A DNA stretch of 64,000 bases, taken from contig JADHZB010001958.1 in NCBI GenBank assembly GCA_015657535.1, forward strand, positions 1 through 64,000, read 5' to 3'. Positions 36,675 to 49,200 of the stretch are shown here, one piece after another. How positions within the stretch are numbered: position 1 is the stretch's first letter; the number at the start of each line of letters is the position of its first letter. This stretch comes from Nephromyces sp. MM_2019. Taxonomy: Eukaryota > Apicomplexa > Aconoidasida > Nephromycida. A program made the position numbers and the translations under genes. Below the pieces are notes generated by a model. The model had not been told where the DNA came from, ran no database searches, and saw only the letters and a list, made by a program, of their open reading frames with translations.

Positions 36675-37654
36675 AGTTTTTCCTAATCTATCCCTAAATT
36701 AATATTGATTTGAATTAAGAAAGATAATATAAGCTAATTTATTTATTGGAATTTTTAAATATTCCGAATATGGCTAATTCTTATTATTAAATTGTGGTTT
36801 TTAACAAAAGAAATTTTTGTTTTCAAATCAAAAAAGTCTAAAAGGAGATTGGTAGATTTTTAGTCGAAAGTTATCTAACTCAAAATAAAAAATATCACTG
36901 TTATAACATGTCTTAGGGGGATCATCCTGTAATCAATATCTTTTTCTATAGGCTTCAAATTCGATCTAATAAGGCGAGTTTATTTTATCAAAACACAAAG
37001 CAGTTTGAAATTTCGGACGTGCTGTGAGACAAGAGTCGTTGCTGAAATTTTATGATTATTTTCTGTAATAATTCTTTAGACATATCTTTCAACAACTGTT
37101 TATTTAAAATGATTCACTAATCTTGGTAACGAAAAGTTTTAAAGTTCAGTAGAATGAAACCTCGTTTATATTATCTTTTAAGCAAATATAAAATAAATTT
37201 ATTAAGTTTCGAATTGATTTAATCAGGTGTTTGCTACATTTTCTATATCTCATAATCTTCAATCTAGGTCGAGAATAAAAATTTTTCCAGTCCATTATAT
37301 AGCCAATTATGAACTTATTTTATATTATTGTAAACAGTTCTCATTGATGTGACATTTTTGAATTTAGTTAAAAAATTTTATAAAAGCATAGTTAAAATTT
37401 TCATTACTTGATTTTGAGTACGATTCTACAAATGTTTTTCAGAGCTAAGAAGTCGTTGGTAAAACTTTTAAGCAATAATCATGAAAAAAGTAATATTTCT
37501 TAGATTAAATTATACAAGTAGTTTGTCTTGTAAAAGCAATGTATCAAATGTACGGTGAGTCTTTTTAAAATTTCAATCATACAATTGAGTCACGGTTCAT
37601 TTTGCACCTCTTAATCCTTACTTGTAATATTTTTAATAGCCTTGTCACATTCCT
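36675..37654. other. Intergenic spacer
   Basis: AT-rich; upstream of the sorting-receptor-like gene and downstream of the Mpo1-like gene, both on the reverse strand. Nothing recognised. Confidence 0.45.
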
Positions 37655-38667
37655 TTAATGAAGTGAAATAGTAAAAGCAAATATAAGAATTGTATAAATT
37701 CTCCTTTTCTCAAAAATTTTAGTATGAAAAAGATTGCTTACTGATCTTAAATTGGACTTGAAACCCAGAAAAAATAATATTTCCAATGTCACAAAAAGTG
37801 GTGCTGAGTGTACTTGCATTAGATTATCAAGTAATGCAGGGCGCTTTCCTGTTAAGTGTTACAAAAAAACCGAAAATGATGCTATAAAATTGTATTCCTT
37901 TCCACAAAAATGACGTACTTTCAAAAACTCCATGCCCAAGGAACTGAAAACCCCAACTAATTGCTTGAATGAACATAGCAATGAATAAAAAGGCTGAATG
38001 GCTTATAAGTCAAGAAATTTGCGTTATATAAAATAAATAAAAAAGGTTTTAAATAGCAACCAGACCTTGTTTGTTGGTAGAGATAGTTTGAAAGAATCAA
38101 AAGTCCTGTTAATTAAAACGTTATTATAAAATTTAGCAAATTGTAAATCTTTAAGATTAGATAGAGTTGCATAGCAATACCGAGGTAGGCAAATGATTGA
38201 ACAGCAGCAGCCATTATGTCGCTCTTCAAAGAGAGTATAATATGAAATATCCAAACAAAGTATCCTTTTGTAATAAATTCACGTATAAATTGATTTTAGA
38301 TTAATTTTCTTTACTTTCTAACAAACTAACCATAATTAACTCTTAGTTTGCAATCACCAATTTTGTATGTCAAATTTAGGGGGTAGAATTCAAAAATGCA
38401 CATCAAAGAAAACACGATCACTGGTACGAATATTATATGAATCACTTTATTTATAAAATTTTGATGATAAGCTCCATAGCTGCACCGAAGAATATTAAGT
38501 ACAAATTATAAAGTGGTAGACAACGGTATTCAGAATTCAATAAATCAATATCATGGGATTGTAACACTAAATTGAATTTGCGAAGACTATTTATATAATC
38601 TTATAAGTGCTTCGAATCACCTCGAATAATGCTTGATACAAAAACTGCTATCTCCGCATAGCACCAT
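37655..38667 (-). CDS. Mpo1/DUF962 2-hydroxy fatty acid dioxygenase-like protein
   Basis: Yeast Mpo1 is an ER-membrane Fe2+-dependent dioxygenase that removes one carbon from 2-hydroxy fatty acids during phytosphingosine breakdown. Five short exons: 38667-38621, 38479-38331, 38264-38181, 37993-37919, 37848-37655, giving about 182 residues, all in phase with GT-AG ends. The hallmark blocks are present in order: YGAYHQNFINKVIHIIFVP, then hydrophobic segments, then WGFQFLGHGVFE and KRPALLDNLMQ..SAPLFVTLE. The conserved histidines of the AYH, IH and GHG motifs are retained, so an active enzyme is plausible. The first exon (MVLCGDSSFC) and the exact C-terminus are less sure. A strong donor-like gtaagc lies 24 codons before the chosen stop. 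Confidence 0.85.
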
Positions 38668-40137
38668 GTTGTAATTTGGAATCAAATGAAAGTCTTTAAA
38701 AGGAGTGTGTGGGGGTGGGGGAGGGCTAATATAAATAATAACTACTAACTCATTCAGAACTTCGACTTTTTCATTGATATTGAAGCATAATATAATTTAT
38801 GAAAATAATTGTTAATAGTTCAGCTGTGTTATGGCTTTTCTTTTAATAAGATACCTATTTTATATAAAATTAGAAAGATATTGTTATAAAACTAGTAATA
38901 ATTCTTCTATATATTTAAATAAATTGCATAAGCATTGTTATGAACTTGTACGACACAAATTATATAAACTATTTTGAACATATCTACATTTTATTTCGAA
39001 ATAATTTATTTAAGCTAACTCGAGACTTGTTGGAATTGATTTTATTTAAATAGCCCATCCTTCTTGAATATAAAGAACTTAAACCATCTCCTATTGTCAA
39101 CATTAGGTAGTATAAATATAGGAATTTAATTGCTTTAAACACAAGTTTTATTAATGAATACCCTAGCTATGTTTTCATAACTTTTGCTTCAATACATTGT
39201 ATTGGATTACTTTCCATCCCATATCAGTCAATGAGACTCAAAAAAGTAATTTTTTAAAACCTTCAGTTGACTAAACTCTTGTGTCCTATAATCGATGCTC
39301 ACTTATTTTAAGGATTTAAAAACTATTTTGTATCAACAACTTGATTGTCAAATAATTTATTTAATAGAAACAAACAAGTCCATTATGGGCTTGAGGAAAT
39401 TAAAATTATCTTAAACCCCAACTCTTTGAAAAATATATATAAATAAATAAAAGCAGAAACCATATTAATCTATTTAAAGGATTTTTATAGTCATTTACTT
39501 TAATATTCTAACAAAATTTTATTTTAATTTAATGATTTTGTGCTACATAAATTATCTTTAATTTCAATGATATGATATATGATAAAAGCTTGAAAACTCA
39601 CAACTACATTTAATCGCGTTTCTCAAATAAAGATCTCGGATTTAAACATACTTATTTATAATTCTACACTTGTTAAGCAATTGCTATATACTAAATAAAG
39701 CAGGGAACAAATGCTTTGATCAAGAAATAAAACACTTTGACAAGCACAATGGGCGCTGTCAACTCTTTTTGAAGAACTCTGTTAGTTTATAGCTAGCAAG
39801 TCCTAAATTATTATTACTGCTTGATAGTGATTTTTAATCTCCAAAGTAGGATTATACTCCGCAATTTGTTACCCATGAAAAGCAATTTTAATGCACATTT
39901 CTTAAGCCAATTCTTACTTTTAATGTAATTAATAAATCTCTTATTAAACTATTGTTTGAATGAAATGCGATAAAACACTCCACAACTAAAACAGAATACT
40001 CCATCACATATACATCGAAACACTGTATTGTAATTTAAAATTTAATAAAATTGAGTCCCGCAGCTCTTCAAAAACGAAACAAACCTTTAAGAAATTTGAA
40101 ATTTTACACTTACAGTAAATAAGCACAAGTTGTAAAA
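38668..40137. other. Divergent intergenic spacer (1.5 kb)
   Basis: AT-rich sequence with a short G-rich patch near 38705-38725 (gtgtgtgggggtgggggagg). No coding exon, RNA gene or repeat array recognised between the divergent Mpo1-like and citrate synthase genes. Confidence 0.45.
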
Positions 40138-42752
40138 ATGGCATCGCTTACCCTCCCTAATGGAGAATCTATCTCTCTTAACATTATGCATCCTAACATG
40201 GGAAGCGATGTCATTATTGATATCAGGTAATAAAAAATCCTTAGGTGGTCTATTTTTATTTCATATTGCAACTTTTATATTTTGACTCCAAGGGAACTCA
40301 AATCAAGGGCAAATGTGATTACTTTTGACCCAGGTTATATGATCATTTATCTTATAACTCGCCAACACTAATTTCCAGAAATTTCTCAATTTTAGGCCTC
40401 AGCTCCACAGCCATATGTAATTCTAGTATAACCTACATTGATGGAGATGAAGGCCTCTGCATGTACCGAGGGTAAAAAAAATTAAATACAATGCTTTTAT
40501 CTCTCTTAGACATTTTAATCTTTTTTGACATTTCAGTTATCCCATTCACGAACTGGCAGATAAAATTGACTACATGGACATTTGCTACCTTGTATTATTT
40601 GGGCAATTACCAAATAAGAATGAGTCAGATACATTCACAAAGAAAGTAATTGGAACATAAACTTGTAATTTTTACATCGTATATAATAAAATGATCCTTT
40701 TTTCAGATTAGAAGTGAGATGAACATACCAGAAACTATCAAAGGTTTATTTCATGGTTTTAAAAGCGATTCGCACCCTATGGCTATGCTGGTAGTTTTTA
40801 ACTTGTACCCATAAATTTATTTTTCAGAACAATGCTTAAAAAATAATTTTTTGTATTTCATGCAGAGCTCGATTATATCATCACTTTCTGGCTTTTATCT
40901 GAACCCAATGGAGATAGAAGTAAACTCACAAGAAGAGGTAATTAAAATAATACTTTACTTTATCATCATTAAATCTAATTTTCAATTATTAAACTTTATT
41001 CACAGAAAGAAAATGCATGTATCAGAGTTGTCGGGAAAATGGTAATTATATTTTATCATGCACAGCATTATTTCGAAGTTTATTATAACTATTACTTAAT
41101 GATAGGTTACTATTGCTGCCATGGTTTACAAATTCTCAATAGGGGAACCATTTGTATATCCACAGGAGAATTACACTTATGCCGAAAACTTACTTTACAT
41201 GATGTTTTCTCATCCATCTAAACCTTACAAAGTGAACCCCTTACATGCCAAAGTCATAAACATCTTCTTAAACCTTCATGCTGATCACGAACAAGCAGCT
41301 TCAACTTGTACTATACGATCCACTGGGTAATAAATAAGGGTTCTTTTACTTTGAAAGCTATACCATCTTTATCCATTACTTATTAATCAGGTCTAGCGGA
41401 GCTCCACCCTATTCGTGCCTTGCAGCCGCTATTTCATCACTTTGGGGGTAACATAAAATCAATTAAAATATAAATTATAGATTATAAAACCATAATATTT
41501 CATTCACAATATGATTATCTTTCACAGTCGTGCTCATGGCGGTGCAAATGAAGCTGTTCTAAGAATGCTCAGTGAAATTAATTCTGGTTATATTATTTAT
41601 ATTAATAGAACAAATAATTGTAATTATATCGCATTTGATCTTTTTTATAGAGAATAATATACCCAGTTTTATTGAACAAGTCAAACAAAAGAAACGTAGA
41701 TTAATGGGATTTGGTCACAGGTATATATGAAATTAACTTTTTGAACGTATGAGCTGATATACTTCAATTGAATTCAGAGTATATAAAAATTTTGATCCAA
41801 GATGCAAGCTTATGAGAGAATTATGTGTTAAGTAAGCTAAACTTTCCAGCATATCGACTGAACCCGAGACACTTTTTATCATCATTTTAGACTTTTTAAT
41901 GAATCTGGAAATCCGGACCCACTTTTTGAATTAGCTATGTCCCTAGAAAAGGTATATAGCTTAAAAATTTGGATTTATTATCATAAATTACAATGTGTAG
42001 TATATTGTTCAAAAATAAATAGGAAGCATTATCAGATAGCTACTTTACAAGCCGAAAACTTTACCCTAACATTGATTTTTACTCTGGAATATCGCTTAGG
42101 TTACCCTTTTCTAATCATTGAAAATAATTTATAAGACCTTATATACTCATCTGAATCTTTAAATAATTATTTTAGAGCCCTAGGAATACCTAACAGTATG
42201 TTCACTGTATTGTTTGCTATTGGCCGTACATGCGGATGGATGTCACATTGGAAAGAAATGGTTGACGATGTCCCCATTGTAAACTTAAACCTAAACAAAA
42301 ATGTCTTTATGAAATATATCTTTTTGTATTTAGCTCTTTTTTATACTTTTCTTTAAAAAATATACACTTAAGTCTTTTTAAAAAATTATATTATTTTAGA
42401 AAATTTCAAGGCCCCGTCAGTTATATTTGGGGTCACAAAGGAAAACGAAATTTACTGAAGGTTCATCTTGATTTCATTTAAACTGCATAGTAATAGTAAT
42501 TTATTACATGCTTACCATTCTCTTTCAAGGTGATCATTCAGAAGAAACTGATACTAATTTTAGTAAAAATTCTTATAATGGATCCATGAATGGAAAACAC
42601 TCCAATCACTCTGGATCCAACAATTCAAAGTATTTGTTTACACCACTCAATGAATTTTTATTACCTTTATTTATAACTTTTGTAGGCCTGGCCAATCCTC
42701 ACACATCTTCTTTGATTATGAGTTTGACATTTGGGGTGAAAGTTCAATGTAA
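40138..42752 (+). CDS. Citrate synthase, bacterial GltA type
   Basis: Condenses acetyl-CoA with oxaloacetate to citrate. 18 exons: 40138-40226, 40293-40333, 40396-40471, 40537-40645, 40707-40790, 40866-40937, 41006-41041, 41106-41326, 41391-41447, 41528-41586, 41651-41720, 41778-41831, 41891-41951, 42023-42099, 42176-42278, 42400-42460, 42530-42629, 42686-42752, giving about 478 residues. Blocks typical of GltA are seen: [32 protein letters not shown] (catalytic His ~227), [29 protein letters not shown] (His ~304), YPNIDFYSG (Asp ~361) and [11 protein letters not shown]. All catalytic residues are present. The N-terminus begins like bacterial GltA and shows no transit peptide. The C-terminus carries a ~50-residue Ser/Asn/His-rich extension with no peroxisomal SKL. 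A 2-methylcitrate synthase activity cannot be excluded by eye. Confidence 0.93.
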
Positions 42753-43258
42753 CAACATTAGGATCGAAACCATAGCATTGGAATCAATCAAGCCTCACAT
42801 CAATCGCAATATATGAACAATTAAAATAAAAAACATCACAAAATTTTATAATTTTATTTATCCTTCTTGCATAAGAGTAATTCAATTGTTTTTATATTAC
42901 ATAAAAAAATTAACTCCTTTTTTCAGTTTTTTGATTTTATAAGTCAGTGTAATATTTGAATGTATCATATTCGAGGCTATCTATTTAACAGCTCATTGTA
43001 TGGAAATAAAACTGAATCATAATTTCTATGAACAGATTATTAAGTACAATTTACATCTGGAATAATTTTATCAACTTCATCTTGTATTTTTTAATAAAAT
43101 TAATTATAATTTCTATTCTTAATTTATAATTAAGCTTTTGATGACCTTTTACTTCAGAACATGAATAATTTTACCATATGATATTTCCAAATAAACTACA
43201 TTTCAACATATTAACTTTTATCATTCGATATATACACTTGTCATTTTTAAATATTTGT
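42753..43258. other. Convergent intergenic spacer
   Basis: AT-rich spacer between the citrate synthase and dynein 3' ends. Nothing recognised. Confidence 0.5.
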
Positions 43259-46200
43259 TTAGTCATTATTTACTAATAAAGCTGCCCCCTGGAGTATCCA
43301 AAAAGACTCATGCTTTGTAGATGGTAGGTTCAATTTGCATATCAAACTCTTTCGATTAGTTGTGCCACGATCACGATTTAGGTACACCGGAATTTCGATA
43401 TGATTATCTTGTTTTATACCTGTTTTTGTGGGTACTATTTTAATACTTGGCATTTTGGTTATTAGTTTGCCACTAGAGTCTTGAGTGAGTTGATTTTTCT
43501 CAGTATCCCAATCAGCACCCTGATTTATTCAATCATGAACAACTCAATCACTTGATGCTACAATAATAATAGATATAAATTATATTTAAATTTACTAACA
43601 CTTACTTCTAGATATAATCCTGTAACATAAATTCCATAATCATCATCAACCGGCCTTTTCTCAGTTAATGTGTAATCTTCAGACTCTATAAATGTTTGAA
43701 ATGAAGCATAATCCAAACTCCAACCTTTCTCAAAACAGGCTTGTTGTATTACTGCCCGAATCAAATTCTCTGGATTGAATAGTCCTGCTATCCAAAACAC
43801 CCTTTGTTTCTTCTAAAATATAATCAAGGTTAAAACTTTATCACAAGTCAAATTGTATTAATATCAGTGTAAATACATACATTTTTCAACCATGATAAAT
43901 AATTTTTAGACCGTAATTCATATTCTTCGATCCAATTTGTTAATGTTTTATTACTTTGCACTGTATAATTAAACCAATTTTCTGGAATCTGATTATTCTT
44001 GAGGGATGTCAACAAGCTAGAACTTTCACTATCAACTGATTCTGGAGAGGTGAATGACTTGTTTATTTTCAAAATGGTACTTTTCATTTCATTTGTTAAT
44101 TTTTTGAAATTCCACAACTCCTGTTATATTAATAATTATACGTATGATCAACTTTTGAATATATCTGTAAATACATCTATATTTTTATATAATTACTGTA
44201 TAAAGGAACGAGCTAAGAGGGTCAGTTGATAAATTTTCTTGCGAAACAAGTTTATCAAAGTCCATTATCGATGACTCTATCATATTACACATAGTCTTAA
44301 TAATTGCCCATTCTTTCGAGTGTGAATTTAAGTCTACTCTTTCTTGTGAACGTATAGCTAAGGATCCTTTCCACAACCTTATAGCGGATTCGGATAAAAA
44401 AACATTTTCAGCATTTGGATGTAAGCCAATTACTTCTGGATTAGTTACACTTGGCAAGTTCTACACACATATTATATATTATATATATTTTTATATTTAT
44501 ATCGCATTAAGCCTACACTATATTTATAAATATTCTGTCTCAAATTTACCTTTATATATATGAAATGACTATAAAGGCTTGCAACCTCAGGCAAATTAAA
44601 GCCGGGGCTTGACCGACTAAAGTAGAATTGTTTTTCCGTGTTCCATAGAAATTGGCCAATATATTCATTAGCATATGTTGATAATACTCTCTTATCAAGT
44701 TCATTTGTAACACGGCCACCATATATGACATCTCCAATAAGATATCTACCAAAATTTGATTAAAAATTGACTAATTCTCTAGAAATTCTTGATGCAAACA
44801 CACACCTTAAGCCATCCCAAGGGAGCTTGAGATTATTATTTGAGCCTTGTTGCATATATCTTTGTACAAGTGCTATACTAATAGATACATCCGATTCACT
44901 AAAATCATAATCAGTATTCCAGCCAATCTTGCCATATTTTTTCCTTTCCTATTAAAAACCATGTTAATAGTTAGATACTAATTGTATAAAAATCTAATTC
45001 CTTATATTTTTTTTATCATAAATTTTTAGAGATTATATATCTTATATTTTATAGACTTACTTGCAAAACTGAATGCATAAAACAAATTGCATATACTAAA
45101 TTTCCATAAATATCATAAGGATAATCTCGAAATTCCTTTTCCGTTCTTCTTTCATACAGCCCTACCAAATTTTGTCGTAAACCTTCCGGTGGTTTTGTGA
45201 CAACTTTAATTGAATTCTAATTATATTTTCGATAAAGGATTCTTATAGATTGGAAATATTTGATATAAATATTAAAAGATAATATTCATATATATCATAT
45301 CATTACTTCTCATAGCATATTATAGGCTCTAATTTTAAGGTAAGCATAATGCATATATGATAAACTGTTATATACATCACAATTTGCATGTTTTAAACTA
45401 ATTTATCCTCTATCTGATCACTATATTATCTAATTATGAATCTACTCTTAATATTTCTTCTGGGAATTGATCAGTTGGAAAAGTAGTGAGCCACAAACGA
45501 TAATCTTTATGTGGCTTCATTGAGTTCAAATCTTTCGGAATTTAAGAAAAATGATTTTCAATTTTTATGTATTAATTTCTTATTTTTCAGGTATTACTTT
45601 TATTTATTTTTTCCAAAGTCTTAAGCCAAGATAATATGAGATGGCAATTTTGAAGCATAACCCAATGTCCTTGATGAAAACCAGCTTCAATTAGATTCTG
45701 AGCAATCTTTCCCATTCCTTGACCAAGAGCTATAATCTTAAGTTTTGAATTACCAGGCCCAGATGATTCAGTCATCCTCTGTACATCAACATGAGGAGTT
45801 GAACCAGGTGAGAGTATAAAGATGACTGGATAATCGGTTGAAGATAACGAAAGAATTTTTTCGTAACTGATTATAGAAGAAGATTTAAAATATAATGCTA
45901 TACTACTGATTATTTTAAAAACTTGAATAGTGTTACTTAATTCCCATGGGTCTTATGAAATGATCTCCAATTTTCACAGATATGAAATTCCTGACTGCTT
46001 GTGGGACTCTATCAACCCTAAATATTCTTACAAGGTTTAATTTTTGGAAGGATTGAGAATTTTTCAATTGGATTGGTATCAACTTCTCTTCAGGTTTACT
46101 TGATTTAGCCCACTCTTTCCATGCCTTTATTTTTTTATTTAATAAATATGCAAAATTGATCATAAATGAGCCCAAATAAAATTTTAGACAAGAAGGAATT

Positions 46201-49200
46201 GATAAGCAATATTGAATTTACCTATTGATTCCAATCTACATAACTAAATGAAGTGACATGTACTCTTACTTCATTGTTTTCAATAATTTCACTCGTTAAG
46301 TTTTGATATGTAGAATCGATTGACTCTAATACACATAATTGTTTCCATGAATCGAATTCTATCCAATCCAATTCCTGAGGCTTTTCTCTATCTTTGATTT
46401 CCTTCATTGAAGCTCCTTTTAGGAAAAATTCAAGCTCTCTTTCGTCCAACATATGAGCTTTCAGTAATATCATAATGGTAAATTGAAAAGCAACTAGTAA
46501 TCTATCTTCTTCTTGTATACCTAAAAATTAAATTGAAAATTTCATTATCGAAGATTAAGAAATCAACATAGATTTATCCTTATGTATTTCACTATATTCC
46601 TAATTACCAAGGCAACAAAAATCAAAAACAACTTGTGTAATTTTCGACACAAGTTTCTTAACTTTTCCTGTGACATCCCTGTCAGGTTCTGTCAACTCTA
46701 CTGCTTTTCTAAATACCATCAAGTAAATGCCAAGAGAATAATCATAAAACTTAGATAACTTGGATAAGCCCATAATGGTGAAAAACAAAATTGCACCACG
46801 TCTAGCCACACTATGATATACTTCTCTCATCTTTGAAATATCCAAAAACAGTTTCCTTTAGTTTTATTCAGTTTCAAAAAGTACAATTTTACCTTTTCTA
46901 TCCTTATTACAGTTTGCTTACTTTCTTCAATAGACTGTGTGATCATCAATGATTCATGTTTTGCATTTTGAAGAGTTGCAATCAACTCTTCATTATCAAG
47001 GATACTTCCCTTAGAATCAGCTAACCCCTGAAGTAAGTCTTCTCCCAATACCTTTTATTTTTAATATTTGAATGAATGTGATAACATATATACATATATA
47101 TATATATACCTTAAGGGTTTGTGATCCAGTGTTAAGTTTATTTATAATCTTTAGCCTTTGTGCATGTAAATCTGGTACCTCAAGCTCAACAACAAAATTT
47201 AACAATTGGCCTTCTAGACCAGACAATGTTAGGTAAAAATTGATGGTATTTAGCTTTCCCATAATATCTGCATTTAGTTTTGGATTCTTTTGCTGGGTGA
47301 CGAAGTATAATCGAAAAGAATCATGCCATAAAACCATTTTCCCACCTATCATTTTAATTTGTCAACATACATTTATCATATTTCTAATAATTTTGGTAAT
47401 TTTATAACCATAATATATATTTTGAAATTATCATGATTTTAGTTTGGATGGATTATTTTATGCTTATTTTATTTACATAACTTTAGTAGTGGTTGTTATA
47501 TAAATATTATAGGATTAATACCGAATGTGTTCAATATTTTAAGAAAATTTTATCTTCAGTGTTATAAAGTCTTATGATAGTCAGATTAGATACTTATTAT
47601 GAGCAGTTACACATAATATAACTAATAAGACTAAATTTTACATTTATATGGAATAATTTTTTTCCAATTCATTCTTATGTAAAAAATTTTCAGTTTATCA
47701 TTATATATACTTTTTATATAATTACCTATAGATACATATTTCTCTCCTCGTATATTTATCTTTCTATGTTCTAAAAGGTTTTCTAACACTGGGTCAAACG
47801 AATTATCGAACCCTTCCAATATAATAGGCCTTCCATACTCAAGTGAAAGTTCAAGGAACCTTAAATAATCATCTCTCATATCTTTAACACTTAAACCTTT
47901 GCCATTTTCACTCTTTTTTAACCATGTTATAGCCTAAATTTTTATGTTTCATTAAACTTATTTATGCATACCTTTTATTCCAAAACCCTCATACAAACCT
48001 GTCTTTGAGGATCTATAAAGAGAGGAAAGCGCATACTACGATTTGTAATAATTGCATTTTGAATTGAAAGTTCATCTCCTGGTAAGTCATTTTCCATCCA
48101 ACTTTGTATTTCAACATCACTTGTTAGGAAATTCTCGTAATCAAATTTATCAGCTACCTCAAAACCAGCTTTTCGAATAAAATTTTGCCATTGTTTTATC
48201 TTGATGTAATCAAAAAGGAACACAATTATATAATCAAATTGATTTTAGAGAATATATATGTAATCAAATTTATTTGGTAACATCAGATAATCTCTACATC
48301 AAACATCTACGTTCAAATCTATATTGTCTGAGTATCAATTTCCGAAGTATTCATACCATTGAAATCCTAAATTCTAGATTGAATGAGCCACAGTAAACGG
48401 TAAATGCTGCAGCTAAAATCGAATTACTAATGAGATATTTTTGATTATATTTAATTTGTTCGAGTTCTTGATTCCAATAGATTTGTTTATACTCTAAACC
48501 ATCCAAAAGCTCTGTAGCTGAACCCAATTTCCTTTCCATTTGGGAAATCTCCAATTTTAAATTGTTCAATATAATTGACTGCTCTCTCTCATCTTGTTTT
48601 AATTTTTCCATCTGCTGCTTTAAGGAAATCATTTCTTCATTTAACTGCTTCAATTTTTGTTCAGAAGAAGTTTTTTTACGGCTTGTCTCTTCCACTAATC
48701 GTTTCTTAGGTTCTACAGATTTAGCTACTGTATGATATTGTACTAGCGACTTCACCCATGTTAATAAACCATCCCCTGCCTTAGATATTTTTTTCATTGC
48801 ATCTCCATGGAAGCTCTCAGGATCTTTCTTGAAATATTCTTGAACTCGTTTTATCTGTTTATCTAAAGTAAACACCTTTCACCGTATATTTGAATAAGCT
48901 ATATATATATATGTATTTATGGTGTGAAAGCAAAGCCTGTGGGACGCATACAAAAATCGGAATAAATTCCATATTCATAACATAATTTTAAACAGAAATA
49001 TGATCCCCAATTCATATCTAAATTTATTTATAACCTGTTATTTGATCTTTCTTATATTCAATTAATGATCTTAGAAAATTAACATCACTCAACATTTGCT
49101 TGGCCCCAGCCCAACTATCTGTGTCATGATCCCTACTTAAGGGCCTCAATATAGCTACACAAATACATACATACACCACAGCTTTTGGAGGAGTAGTAAA

